From an uncultured Clostridia bacterium (GTDB lineage Bacteria; Bacillota; Clostridia; Oscillospirales; Acutalibacteraceae): a stretch of 50,939 nt of DNA. Made by a program: the position numbers and the translations under genes. Shown in pieces: positions 25,892 to 34,220 of this stretch (position 1 is the stretch's first letter; every line of letters begins with the position of its first letter). Below the pieces are notes generated by a model. That model saw only the letters and a program-made list of their open reading frames with translations, was not told where the DNA came from and ran no database searches. Location of the stretch: contig CALWCD010000007.1 in the NCBI GenBank assembly GCA_944376265.1, positions 1 through 50,939 on the forward strand. The letters are read 5' to 3'.

Positions 25892-26779
25892 ATGGTAGAA
25901 AAAGGAAAAGGTTTCCAAATTTTCGGCCACATCTTGCTGGCCTTCCTCAGCATCTGCGCGGTGGCGCCCTTCATCCTGCTGATTATGTCCTCGCTCACCG
26001 ACGAGCAGGTTCTGCTCACCAACGGTTACAGCTTCTTCCCTGCCAAGTTCAGCACCTATGCTTACGAGTATCTGTTGACTGACTCCACGGCTGTGATCCG
26101 GGGCTACGGCATCTCCTTCTTGATCACTGCGGTTGGCACCGTGTGCAACCTGATCTTCACCACCCTGTATGCCTACCCCCTGTCCCGGCGGGACCTGCCC
26201 GGCCGGAACGTGTTCGCTTTCTATCTGTTCTTCACCATGCTGTTCTCCGGCGGCCTGGTTCCCTCCTACATGATGTGGACCCAGACCTTCCACATTCGCA
26301 ACACCCTGTTCGCTCTGCTCATCCCCAACCTGCTGATGGGCGCTTTCAACGTCATCATGATGCGCACCTACTTCACCGCCAACATTCCTGACGCGGTGAT
26401 TGAGGCCGCCCGGATCGACGGCGCCAACGAGTTCAAGATCCTCTACGGCATTGTGCTTCCCATGGCTCTGCCCATCATTGCCACCATCGGCCTTCTGGTT
26501 GGCCTGGCCTACTGGAACGACTGGATGAACGGTCTGTACTATTTGAACGACGACCGTATGTTCAGCATCCAGGTGCTGTTGATGAACATTCAGCGTGACT
26601 TGGATTCTTTGAAGCAGACCATGGCACAGGGCGGCGGCAACGTCAGCGGTGCAGACCTGCCTTCCACCTCCGTCCGTATGGCTCTGACCGTTATGGGTGT
26701 TCTGCCCATCATGGTGATCTATCCCTTCGTACAGAAGTACTTCGTCAAGGGCATTGCCATCGGCGCTGTGAAGGGCTGA
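25892..26779 (+). CDS. Sugar ABC transporter permease, YtcP/MalG-like
   Basis: 295 aa with six predicted transmembrane segments and EAA loop IEAARIDGANEFKILYGIVLPMALP. It ends FVQKYFVKGIAIGAVKG, the usual C-terminus of MalG-like permeases. AAGGAGG precedes ATG 25892. It forms the membrane channel with the upstream permease. The cluster has no ATPase and no enzyme of its own, but the GH120, esterase and reductase genes about 10 kb upstream could process imported oligosaccharides; that link is inference. Confidence 0.93.
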   Translation: MVEKGKGFQIFGHILLAFLSICAVAPFILLIMSSLTDEQVLLTNGYSFFPAKFSTYAYEYLLTDSTAVIRGYGISFLITAVGTVCNLIFTTLYAYPLSRRDLPGRNVFAFYLFFTMLFSGGLVPSYMMWTQTFHIRNTLFALLIPNLLMGAFNVIMMRTYFTANIPDAVIEAARIDGANEFKILYGIVLPMALPIIATIGLLVGLAYWNDWMNGLYYLNDDRMFSIQVLLMNIQRDLDSLKQTMAQGGGNVSGADLPSTSVRMALTVMGVLPIMVIYPFVQKYFVKGIAIGAVKG

Positions 26780-26960
26780 TGGTCGGGTAATTCGCCCCTT
26801 AGTCCCTACATTCGTGTATCAGACAATCCTTTCGTTCCAGTCGCGGGCGGGAAGCTGCATATCCCGCCCGCAGCGAAAGGGTTACTCCCTTGGTACTATG
26901 ACTGTTCACGCCGGATCGGATTCGCACCCCGGCCGGCAGGTCATGGATTCCTTCCATAAA

Positions 26961-26997
26961 AAAATTCGGCTCTCCTTTTGGGAGGGCCGATTTTTTT
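26961..26997. terminator. Intrinsic terminator of the ABC transporter operon
   Basis: Stem TCGGCTCTCC/GGGAGGGCCGA around TTTT, then TTTTTTT, with AAAAAAA on the left, so it can work in both directions. Confidence 0.85.
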
Positions 26998-27122
26998 GCG
27001 CTTAACCCTGGAAACGGCTGCGCCGGAGAAGAGCCAGCGCCATGCAGGCCAAACGCCACCTTTTTCCCCGGGAAGTCCGGGGATGGTTCTTTCCCTTCAT
27101 TGAAAAGCCCCCTTTCACAGAA

Positions 27123-27154
27123 AGGACCCAGCCCCTCCCGGAGGAAGGACTGGG
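27123..27154 (-). terminator. Hairpin at the end of the small membrane protein gene
   Basis: GGACCCAG/CTGGGTCC arms with an 16-nt inner segment that can pair in part. On the minus strand it is followed only by TTTCTGTG, so termination may be weak. Confidence 0.5.
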
Positions 27155-27169
27155 TCCAAAAAACGCTTT

Positions 27170-27550
27170 TTAGAAAAGCAAGCTGATGCCGAACCCTGCC
27201 CAGGCAATCACCGCTCCCAGCAGGATTCCCAGGCTTACGCTTGACACCCGGGACATCCTCGTTCTGGCGGAAGAGGGCATCTTGCTCAACATCCTTTGTT
27301 CCTCAAAGGCCACCTGCGCCGCGAAGGCAGTTTGGGCATTGGCGTTGTAACCGCTGACGGCCGCCCCGGTCCGAAGCCGCGATACCCCAAACAGGGAAAG
27401 CAGTCCCACCACCAAGGTTGCCAGCCCCAAAAGGAACGCGGAATCTTCGAAAGAGGCAACCCGGGCCACGCCGGACAAAATCCCGGAAGCGCCCAGCTCC
27501 AGGCCGCCGACCACCACGCCGATGATCAAAATTTTCTTCAGTTTTTTCAT
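27170..27550 (-). CDS. Small membrane protein of unknown function
   Basis: 126 aa. Three hydrophobic segments are visible: ILIIGVVVGGLELGASGIL near the N-terminus, a second around 35-60 (FLLGLATLVVGLLSLFGV), and a third at the C-terminus (LGILLGAVIAWAGFGISLLF). A polar stretch with SGYNANAQTAFAAQ and SSARTRMSR separates the last two. I do not recognise the family. ATG 27550 has GAGGAGGG seven bases upstream; the frame extends to 27604 without support. It is monocistronic. Confidence 0.65.
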   Translation of the reverse strand: MKKLKKILIIGVVVGGLELGASGILSGVARVASFEDSAFLLGLATLVVGLLSLFGVSRLRTGAAVSGYNANAQTAFAAQVAFEEQRMLSKMPSSARTRMSRVSSVSLGILLGAVIAWAGFGISLLF

Positions 27551-27707
27551 GAAAACCCTCCTCCTGTTCAGAAAACCACACTTCTCCTGGTACCAGTATA
27601 GCATGGGGGAAAACCAGTGTCAACAAGGGATTGGTGGTTTCCCCTGGATTTCTTCCCCGCCCAGGGGAAAGATTGGGGAAAAATAATGAAAAACCTTGGG
27701 ATGCATC

Positions 27708-27736
27708 TTGTGTTTTTCCGTTATAGTTGTTATAAT
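27708..27736 (+). promoter_or_regulatory. Promoter of the phosphoribosyltransferase-like gene
   Basis: TTGTGT (27708-27713), 17-bp spacer, TATAAT (27731-27736), about 60 bp before the start codon. Confidence 0.65.
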
Positions 27737-27796
27737 TGATAAAAATACCCCTATATCCGCTCTGTAGGCGGACTGTGCGGTAGGAGGATGGAACCT

Positions 27797-28435
27797 ATGG
27801 AAACTTACACTACGAAAATTCTGTCTCAAAGCGGTGGCGTGCCGCTGAAATTGATCCACGGCCACTTTGCCACCAACCATTCCCACATCAACTGCTACCT
27901 GGACATGACCACCCTGAAAACCCGCCAAAGCGAGGCGGAGCTGGCTGCTCAGGCCCTGGTGCAGCACTATGTGGCCTCCACCATGGTGGACACCATTCTC
28001 TGCCTGGACGGCACCCAGATTATCGGCGCCTACCTGTCCCAGGAACTGAGCCGGGCAGGCTTTGTGTCCATCAACGCCCACAAGACCATCTACATCATCA
28101 CCCCTGAGCACGACGCCAACGGGCAGATGATCTTCCGGGACAACCTGCAGCCCATGGTCCGGGACAAGCACGTGCTGATCCTCACCGCCTCTGTCACCAC
28201 AGGCATCAGCGCCCGGAAGGCCATGGAGTGCGTCCAGTACTACGGCGGCACCACCGCAGGCGTGTGCGCCATTTTCAGCGCCCAGAAGCAGGTGGAGGGC
28301 ATGGAAATTCAGTCCGTGTTCGGCCCCGAGGACGTTCCCGGCTACGCCACCTACGCCAACCACGACTGCCCCCTGTGCAAAGCCCACCAGAAGCTGGACG
28401 CCCTTGTCAACGGCTACGGCTATTCCAAGCTGTAA
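27797..28435 (+). CDS. Type I phosphoribosyltransferase-like protein with altered PRPP loop
   Basis: 212 aa, similar in fold pattern to orotate phosphoribosyltransferase. The segment HVLILTASVTTGISARKAME sits where type I enzymes have the PRPP motif with two acidic residues before TTG; here these are Thr and Ala. A C-terminal DCPLCKAHQK contains CxxC. Loss of the acidic pair suggests weak or no transferase activity, or a different ligand, possibly a regulator. ATG 27797 is nine bases from AGGAGG; ATG 27788 overlaps that site. It is flanked by its own promoter and terminator. Confidence 0.75.
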   Translation: METYTTKILSQSGGVPLKLIHGHFATNHSHINCYLDMTTLKTRQSEAELAAQALVQHYVASTMVDTILCLDGTQIIGAYLSQELSRAGFVSINAHKTIYIITPEHDANGQMIFRDNLQPMVRDKHVLILTASVTTGISARKAMECVQYYGGTTAGVCAIFSAQKQVEGMEIQSVFGPEDVPGYATYANHDCPLCKAHQKLDALVNGYGYSKL

Positions 28436-28452
28436 CTCCCACTGGAACGAAC

Positions 28453-28488
28453 ATGGGCCGCAAGTGTTCCTTGCGGCCCATTCTTTTT
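28453..28488. terminator. Bidirectional intrinsic terminator
   Basis: Stem ATGGGCCGCAAG/CTTGCGGCCCAT with a short loop, followed by TCTTTTT, between convergent genes. Confidence 0.85.
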
Positions 28489-28496
28489 CCCCGTCT

Positions 28497-29453
28497 TTAA
28501 AACTCCTGCTTCAAGCTGCGGGAAAACAGCTTGTCCAAGGTCTCCCGGGGGTCAGCCCCCTGGTACAGCACCCGGTACACCCCTTTGCAGATAGGCAGGG
28601 ACACGTTGTACTCCTCCCCCAGCTTCACCAGGGCCTGAACCGTGGCGCAGCCCTCGGCCAGCTCGTGGTAGGGCTCTCCCAGCACCAGGGCCTCCCCGTA
28701 CCGGCGGTTGTGGCTGTACTGGGAAAACACGGTGGCTTCGTAGTCCCCCAAATGGCACAGGCCGTAGGCGGAAAGCTCGCTGCCGCCCAGGGCCTTGATC
28801 AGCCGGGCGATCTCCCGGGTGCCCCGGCTCATAAGGGCGCCTTTCAGGGAGGACAGATGCAGCCCGTCCAGCATGCCCGCGGCAATGCCGATGACGTTTT
28901 TGGAAGCCCCGCCGATCTCGTTGCCGATCAGGTCGCTGCCGTAGTAAAAGCGGATCAGCTCGCTGGAGAAGGCGGAGATGAGCTCGTCCTTCAGCTCCTC
29001 GTCCTTGCTGTCGATGACCATGCAGTTGGGCACCCCGGCGGTGAACTCCTGGACATGGCCCGGCCCCAGCCACACCGCCACCCGGGCGGAGGGAAGCTCC
29101 TCTTCCACAATGGTGGAAAGCCGCTTTCCGGTGGAGGTCTCCAGGCCCTTCATGCACAGCACCAGCCGCTTTCCCTCCTGAGGGGACAGGGCGGCAATCT
29201 CCCGGAGCAGGCCCCGCAGCCCCTGGGAGCCTACGGAGATCACCAGGGTGTCCCGCTCCAGGGCCTCCGCCAGACTGCTGGTAAGCCCCACGGTTTCCGG
29301 CAGGGTAGTCACCCCGTTGGTACGGGTCTCCCGCAGCGTCTCCATACGCTGCGAGCCCTTCCGCCCATAGAGGAGCACCTCCTGGCCGGAACGGTCCAAA
29401 TACCAGGCCAAAAAGGTTCCCCACCGGCCGCAGCCGATCACCGACACTTTCAT
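28497..29453 (-). CDS. NAD(P)H-dependent glycerol-3-phosphate dehydrogenase-like protein
   Basis: 318 aa. The N-terminal Rossmann motif is GCGRWGTFLAWYL; central CMKGLE and the catalytic-Lys helix GGASKNVIGIAAGMLDGL match GpsA. The usual GxGDN(T/A)KAAL segment reads GLHLSSLKGAL, so it is a divergent paralogue rather than a textbook GpsA, and specificity for dihydroxyacetone phosphate is likely but not certain. ATG 29453 has AGGAGG eight bases upstream; a GTG at 29462 is too close to it. It has its own promoter and shares a terminator with the upstream convergent gene. Confidence 0.8.
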   Translation of the reverse strand: MKVSVIGCGRWGTFLAWYLDRSGQEVLLYGRKGSQRMETLRETRTNGVTTLPETVGLTSSLAEALERDTLVISVGSQGLRGLLREIAALSPQEGKRLVLCMKGLETSTGKRLSTIVEEELPSARVAVWLGPGHVQEFTAGVPNCMVIDSKDEELKDELISAFSSELIRFYYGSDLIGNEIGGASKNVIGIAAGMLDGLHLSSLKGALMSRGTREIARLIKALGGSELSAYGLCHLGDYEATVFSQYSHNRRYGEALVLGEPYHELAEGCATVQALVKLGEEYNVSLPICKGVYRVLYQGADPRETLDKLFSRSLKQEF

Positions 29454-29509
29454 TGAACGCACCTCCTGCGTGTTCCCGCCCTTTCAGGCGTTCTGTGGTT
29501 CCTGAGACG

Positions 29510-29538
29510 ATTATACCACAGGACCTTCCCAGGCGCAA
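29510..29538 (-). promoter_or_regulatory. Promoter of the GpsA-like gene
   Basis: On the minus strand TTGCGC (29538-29533), 17-bp spacer, TATAAT (29515-29510). Confidence 0.65.
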
Positions 29539-29656
29539 AAGTTTTTGCTCTCGGCCGCCGGAAACGCCCCGACAGGGGACGCCAGAGCAGGCCTCCTCCC
29601 CTGCCCTTTGGGGGGATTCCGTTCAATTTCCCTAAATTTTGTAAACCATATTTTTC

Positions 29657-29685
29657 TTTCCTTCCCGTCTATCTTGTTTTATAAT
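29657..29685 (+). promoter_or_regulatory. Promoter of the SLH-L,D-transpeptidase gene
   Basis: TATAAT (29680-29685) with a weak -35 TTTCCT (29657-29662) at 17 bp. Confidence 0.5.
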
Positions 29686-29738
29686 AGAAATCAGCAACCA
29701 GGGTCCCACCCCACCTTTGAAGAACGGAGATCTGTCTT

Positions 29739-31673
29739 ATGAAAAAACACCGCAAACTGTACCGCGCTGTCCTGTCTGCCTTTACCCTGACTCTCTGCTG
29801 TGTCCTGGCCCTGGAAAGCCCCGGCTTTACCGTTTTCGCCCAGGAACTTCCCCCAGCCCGGGCCCAGCAGCTCAGCGACACCCAGACCCCCACCCTCCAG
29901 GTGCCGGCTTTGGGACAGGGCCTGCCCCAGGAGGAACCCTTTGAGGGGGACCTGCCGGAGGACCAGACCAGCCAGGAGACTTTCTCGGAAGGGGACACCC
30001 AGCAGCCTGAGACCCCGGATGACGCGGAGACCCCGGATGACACGGAAAACCCGGAAGAACCGGAAGAGCCTGAGGAGCCGGAAGAGCCCCAGCCCACCCT
30101 GTTCACCGTCACCTTCCAGAGGGGCAGTTTCGGCTCCACCACCCTGGAAGTGGAGGAGGGACAGCTTCCCCAGCAGGTGCCGGACATCCCCGACCTGCCT
30201 GCCGCCACAGTTCTGGGCTGGTTTGACAAGGAGGGAAACCAAGTGGACCCTGCCCAGATCACCGTCACAGAGAACACAACCTACACCGCCCGGTGGTCCC
30301 GGGAAGTGGGAAACCTGCTGAACACCCAGGAACACGTGGCCTACATGTCTGGGTACAACACAGGCCTGTTTTTGCCCAATAAATCCGTCACCCGGGCGGA
30401 AGCGGTGACCATGTTCTACAAGCTGCTCCTCTCCACCGACTGGGAGAAAAAGAGCTTCCCCGACGTGCCCTCCAACCAGTGGTACGCCCAGGCTGTGGAA
30501 ACCCTGGCCGGGCTGGGGATCGTTTCCGGCTACGAGGACGGCACCTTCGGGCCCAACAGGAACATCACCCGGGCGGAGTTTGTCACCATTGCCATGGCTT
30601 TCAGCACCCTGGAAACCGGCAAGAGCCCCTTTATCGATGTGAAGGACACCTCCTGGGCCGCGCCCTACATTGTCAGCGCCGCCAAGCAGGGGTGGATCTC
30701 CGGCTACACCGACGGCACCTTTGGCCCGGACAAGAACATCAGCCGGGCAGAAGCGGTGAGCATTATCAACAAGATGCTGGGCCGCAGCGCCGACGGCCAG
30801 GTGAAAACCTTCTCCGACGTGAAAAACTACTACGACCTGTTCCCCACCCACTGGGCCTACGCCGCCATTGTGGAGGCTTCCACCCCCCACACCTACCACA
30901 TGGAAGGGACCACGGAGGTGTGGGACTCCTACGAGAAGGACACCTCTACGGTGGAAAGCCACTGGGTCCGGGAAAACAACAGCCTGTACTACGTGGACGG
31001 CTCCACCCGGAAGGTGGTCCGGGGGAAAACCACCATCAGCGGCGTCAGCTATCTGTTTGACAGCTCCACCGGCGCGGCCTACAACGGCTTCCACATGGAC
31101 GGCCAGTGGCGGCGCTACTACAAAAACGGCGCCCTGGTCAACGACATCTCCGGCCTGGGGGTGGTGGGCGGCCCTTACTACATCAAGGTGTATAAACCGG
31201 GGAACTATTTGATCATCTTCTCCAAGGACCCCTCCACCGGCAAGTACAACACTCCTGTGCGGGCCATGCTGGTGTCCTGCGGAAACGCCACCCCCACCGG
31301 CACCTACTACACCCCCGCCCGGTACCGCTGGCTGAAAATGGTGGGCGACACCTGGGCCCAGTGGTGCACCCAGATTCAGGGCAACTACCTGTTCCACTCG
31401 GTGCCCAACTGGACCTACAACAACTTCGACCTGGAGGTGGATGAATTCAACCACCTGGGAGAGACCCGTTCCATGGGCTGCATCCGCCTGTGCTGCCGGG
31501 ACGCCAAATGGATCTACGACAACTGCCAGCTGGGCACCCAGGTGTTCATCTCCGCCATAGAGTCCTCCGGGCCCCTGGCGAAGCCTGCGGGCATCAAGCT
31601 GCCCTCCTGGCACACCTGGGACCCCACCGATCCCACCGCTTACTACGCCTGCCAGAAGCGGGGCTGCCACTGA
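29739..31673 (+). CDS. Secreted SLH-domain protein with L,D-transpeptidase (YkuD) domain
   Basis: 644 aa. A signal peptide (about 1-35, cleavage near VFAQE) is followed by a Pro/Glu/Asp-rich spacer with repeated EEPEEP units (about 36-118), an InlB/Flg_new-type repeat (about 120-188), three SLH repeats (about 190-380: SVTRAEAVTMFYK, NITRAEFVTIAMA, NISRAEAVSIINK), a short repeat region like cell-wall-binding modules, and a C-terminal YkuD domain. The catalytic motif is HLGETRSMGCIRLCCR with Cys about 581. The protein is probably anchored by its SLH repeats and cross-links peptidoglycan with 3-3 bonds. GGAG nine bases upstream supports ATG 29739. Confidence 0.9.
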   Translation: MKKHRKLYRAVLSAFTLTLCCVLALESPGFTVFAQELPPARAQQLSDTQTPTLQVPALGQGLPQEEPFEGDLPEDQTSQETFSEGDTQQPETPDDAETPDDTENPEEPEEPEEPEEPQPTLFTVTFQRGSFGSTTLEVEEGQLPQQVPDIPDLPAATVLGWFDKEGNQVDPAQITVTENTTYTARWSREVGNLLNTQEHVAYMSGYNTGLFLPNKSVTRAEAVTMFYKLLLSTDWEKKSFPDVPSNQWYAQAVETLAGLGIVSGYEDGTFGPNRNITRAEFVTIAMAFSTLETGKSPFIDVKDTSWAAPYIVSAAKQGWISGYTDGTFGPDKNISRAEAVSIINKMLGRSADGQVKTFSDVKNYYDLFPTHWAYAAIVEASTPHTYHMEGTTEVWDSYEKDTSTVESHWVRENNSLYYVDGSTRKVVRGKTTISGVSYLFDSSTGAAYNGFHMDGQWRRYYKNGALVNDISGLGVVGGPYYIKVYKPGNYLIIFSKDPSTGKYNTPVRAMLVSCGNATPTGTYYTPARYRWLKMVGDTWAQWCTQIQGNYLFHSVPNWTYNNFDLEVDEFNHLGETRSMGCIRLCCRDAKWIYDNCQLGTQVFISAIESSGPLAKPAGIKLPSWHTWDPTDPTAYYACQKRGCH

Positions 31674-31682
31674 CACACAAAC

Positions 31683-31720
31683 AAGGTTCGGGAAATTTTT
31701 TTCCCGAACCTTTCTTTTTT
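31683..31720 (+). terminator. Intrinsic terminator after the SLH-YkuD gene
   Basis: Perfect 12-bp stem AAGGTTCGGGAA/TTCCCGAACCTT followed by TCTTTTTTT. Confidence 0.9.
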
Positions 31721-31733
31721 TGGAAAGTTTGTA

Positions 31734-31762
31734 TTGCAAAATCGGGCTTTTTCAACTATAAT
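31734..31762 (+). promoter_or_regulatory. Promoter of the S9 peptidase gene
   Basis: TTGCAA (31734-31739), 17-bp spacer, TATAAT (31757-31762), 42 bp before ATG 31804. Confidence 0.7.
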
Positions 31763-31803
31763 GAGTAAAAAGGTGATTCTTTTTCAGAAAGGATGGAGGT
31801 TTT

Positions 31804-33804
31804 ATGAACACACTTTCCCTAGAAGCCTTTACCAACTATTTGTTTCTTTCGGAACTGCGCCGTGGTCCGGAGGGCGGCCTGGCATTCCTGGGGGCCAAGG
31901 CAGACCGGAAGGAAAACTCCTACCGGCGGGATCTGTGGGTGAAGCCGGAACAGGGGGAAGCCCTTCAGCTGACTGCCGACGGCAAAACCAGGGGCTTTTT
32001 GTGGGACGGGCCCCACACCCTGCTGTTCGCCTCTTCCCGTGACCCGGAGCAGAAAAAGCGCCAGGAAGCCGGGGAGGAGTACACCGCCTTCTACCGGCTG
32101 GACCTGGGAGGGGGCGAGGCGAAAAAGGCCTTTTCCGTACCCCTGTCCGCGTCCCTGGAAGCAAAGCTGGGGGACGGCCAGTATCTGCTGCGGGTGGACT
32201 GGGACCTGCGGTTCTCCAGGGCCTACACCATGAAGGGGACCACCAAAGCGATCCTGCTTCAGCTGAAGAAGGACGAGGAAGACTACCAGGTGCTGGACGA
32301 GATGCCCTTCTACTTCAACGGCCAGGGCTATGTGAACAAACACCGGGATGCCCTGTTCCTCTACGACGAAGCCCGGAACCAGCTCACCAGAATCACCCGG
32401 GAGACCTTTGCGGTAAACGCCGCCCACGTAAGCCCAGACGGCACCCGGATTCTGTTCACCGGCCAGAACTTCACCGTAAAGCGGAAGGAAAAGACCGGCA
32501 TTTACCTCTACGACCTGGCTTCCGGCAAGACCACCCAGCTTCTGCCGCCCCGGGTGTACGAGGTCTACGACGCCCTGTGGTGGGGGGAGAAGGTTCTGGC
32601 CCTGGCCACCGACCAGAAGCGCTACGGCATGAACGAGAACGTGCAGTTCTACACCCTGGACCCCACCTCCGGCGCCATGGACCTGCTGGCCCCCTATGAG
32701 GAAGCGGTGGGCTCTTCCGTGGGCAGCGACTGCCGGCTGGGCGGCGGGAAAAGCTGGATGATGTCCGGCGGGAAATTCTACTTCACCGCCACCATCCGCA
32801 ACGCCAGCCAGGTGTTCTGCCTGGAGGAAACCGGGGAGATCCGCCCGGTGTACACCCAGGAGGGCTCTGTGGACTGCCTGGACGTGGCGGACGGCACCCT
32901 GTATTTCATCGGCATGCAGGACATGAAGCTCCAGGAGCTTTACGCCTGGGACGAGGCCGCCCAGCAGCGGACCCAGCTTACCAGCCTCAACCAGCAGGTG
33001 CTGGAGGACGTGTACGTAGCCATGCCCCAAAAGCTGACCTTTGAAAACGACAACACCGACCTGGACGGCTGGGTGCTGCTGCCCAAGGATTTTGACCCGC
33101 AGAAGTCCTACCCGGGCATTCTGGACATTCACGGCGGCCCCAAGACGGTGTACGGAGAGGTGTTCTACCACGAGATGCAGTTCTGGGCCAACCAGGGGTA
33201 TTTCGTGTTCTTCTGCAACCCCCGGGGCGGGGACGGCCGGGGCAACCAGTTTGCCGACCTGAAAGGCAAATACGGCACCATTGACTACGACGACCTTATG
33301 ACCTTCACCGACAGAGTGCTGGAGGCCTATCCCCAGATCAACCAGGCCCGGCTGTACGTCACCGGCGGCAGCTACGGCGGCTTTATGACCAACTGGATCG
33401 TGGGCCACACGGACCGGTTCCGGGCCGCGGCCACCCAGCGGTCCATTGTCAACTGGGTGGGCTTTGGGTTCACCTCCGACATTGGGGAGGAATTTGCCCG
33501 GGACCAGATGGGCCTGGGCCGCAAGGGCAACGTGTGGAACAGCATGGACAAACTGTGGTTCCACTCCCCCTTGAAGTACCTGGACCAGTGCGTCACCCCC
33601 ACCCTCATCATCCACAGCGACCAGGACTACCGCTGCCCCCTGTCCGAAGGCTACCAGATGTACGGCGCCCTGCAGCAGCGAGGCGTGGAGTCCCGCATGG
33701 TGATCTTCCACGGGGAAAACCACGAGCTCTCCCGCAGCGGCAAACCCCGCCACCGGATCCGCCGGCTGCAGGAGATTACCGGCTGGTTCGAGACACACAT
33801 CTGA
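31804..33804 (+). CDS. S9-family serine peptidase (acylaminoacyl peptidase / DPP-like)
   Basis: 666 aa, cytoplasmic. The N-terminal part (to about 400) has WD/TolB-like beta-propeller segments (SPDGTRILFTGQ). The C-terminal alpha/beta hydrolase domain has nucleophile Ser523 in GGSYGGFMTNW, Asp606 in HSDQDYRCP and His640 in GENHELSRSG, a complete catalytic triad. The family removes N-terminal residues or dipeptides from short peptides. GGAGG precedes ATG 31804. It stands alone with its own promoter; the role is general peptide turnover. Confidence 0.92.
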   Translation: MNTLSLEAFTNYLFLSELRRGPEGGLAFLGAKADRKENSYRRDLWVKPEQGEALQLTADGKTRGFLWDGPHTLLFASSRDPEQKKRQEAGEEYTAFYRLDLGGGEAKKAFSVPLSASLEAKLGDGQYLLRVDWDLRFSRAYTMKGTTKAILLQLKKDEEDYQVLDEMPFYFNGQGYVNKHRDALFLYDEARNQLTRITRETFAVNAAHVSPDGTRILFTGQNFTVKRKEKTGIYLYDLASGKTTQLLPPRVYEVYDALWWGEKVLALATDQKRYGMNENVQFYTLDPTSGAMDLLAPYEEAVGSSVGSDCRLGGGKSWMMSGGKFYFTATIRNASQVFCLEETGEIRPVYTQEGSVDCLDVADGTLYFIGMQDMKLQELYAWDEAAQQRTQLTSLNQQVLEDVYVAMPQKLTFENDNTDLDGWVLLPKDFDPQKSYPGILDIHGGPKTVYGEVFYHEMQFWANQGYFVFFCNPRGGDGRGNQFADLKGKYGTIDYDDLMTFTDRVLEAYPQINQARLYVTGGSYGGFMTNWIVGHTDRFRAAATQRSIVNWVGFGFTSDIGEEFARDQMGLGRKGNVWNSMDKLWFHSPLKYLDQCVTPTLIIHSDQDYRCPLSEGYQMYGALQQRGVESRMVIFHGENHELSRSGKPRHRIRRLQEITGWFETHI

Positions 33805-33905
33805 CCTGAGACGGTTCCCCTCTTTTCCCAAAGAGCGGCCCACACTTGTACTAAGGCGCTCCCGGCTTTCATATGTATGGAACACATTGGAAGCGAGGGG
33901 TGCAT

Positions 33906-34160
33906 ATGTCCAATCATGTCATCGACGACCGGGCCACCAGGCTTGGCGAGTACATCGTGGAAAACAAGGCAACCGTGCGCCGGGCCGCCAAGCAGTTCGG
34001 CGTCAGCAAAAGCACCGTCCATAAAGACGTTTCCCAGCGCCTGAAATACCTGGACAGCAGCCTGTATCGGGACGTGAAAAACGTGCTGGCGGTGAACAAG
34101 GCCCAGCGGCACATCCGGGGCGGCCTTGCCACCAAAAAGAAATACCAAGCCCTAAAATAA
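33906..34160 (+). CDS. spoIIID: Sporulation transcription factor SpoIIID
   Basis: 84 aa. The compact HTH protein ATRLGEYIVENKATVRRAAKQFGVSKSTVHKDVSQRL is highly typical of SpoIIID, which modifies the sigma-E programme in the mother cell during sporulation. ATG 33906 has GAGGGG six bases upstream; upstream in-frame residues lack a ribosome site. A CATATGTAT element at 33869-33877 could belong to a sigma-E type promoter, but a matching -35 is not clear. The convergent neighbour is a spoIIQ-like gene, an association also seen in other spore formers. Confidence 0.94.
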   Translation: MSNHVIDDRATRLGEYIVENKATVRRAAKQFGVSKSTVHKDVSQRLKYLDSSLYRDVKNVLAVNKAQRHIRGGLATKKKYQALK

Positions 34161-34162
34161 AA

Positions 34163-34202
34163 AAAAGATGGCGGACGCTTTGAGTGTCTGCCATCTTTTT
34201 CC
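34163..34202. terminator. Bidirectional terminator between spoIIID and the spoIIQ-like gene
   Basis: AAAAAGATGGCGGACGC pairs with AGTGTCTGCCATCTTTTT (two wobble pairs), with A and T runs on either side. Confidence 0.85.
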
Positions 34203-34220
34203 GTCTTTTCCCCCAGTCTG

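Larger units (their letters stand above)
26780..27169. other. Gene-free stretch with stem-loops
   Basis: No convincing gene. It holds a long imperfect hairpin at 26828-26880 (CCTTTCG and GCGGGCGGGA arms with their complements), a terminator at 26961-26997, and a hairpin ending the minus-strand membrane protein gene at 27123-27154. An 86-residue open frame on the minus strand crosses these hairpins and has no ribosome site. Confidence 0.7.

Noticed and set aside
26799-27059. 86-codon minus-strand open frame between the transporter and membrane-protein genes
   Set aside because: It crosses a long hairpin and a terminator and has no ribosome-binding site.
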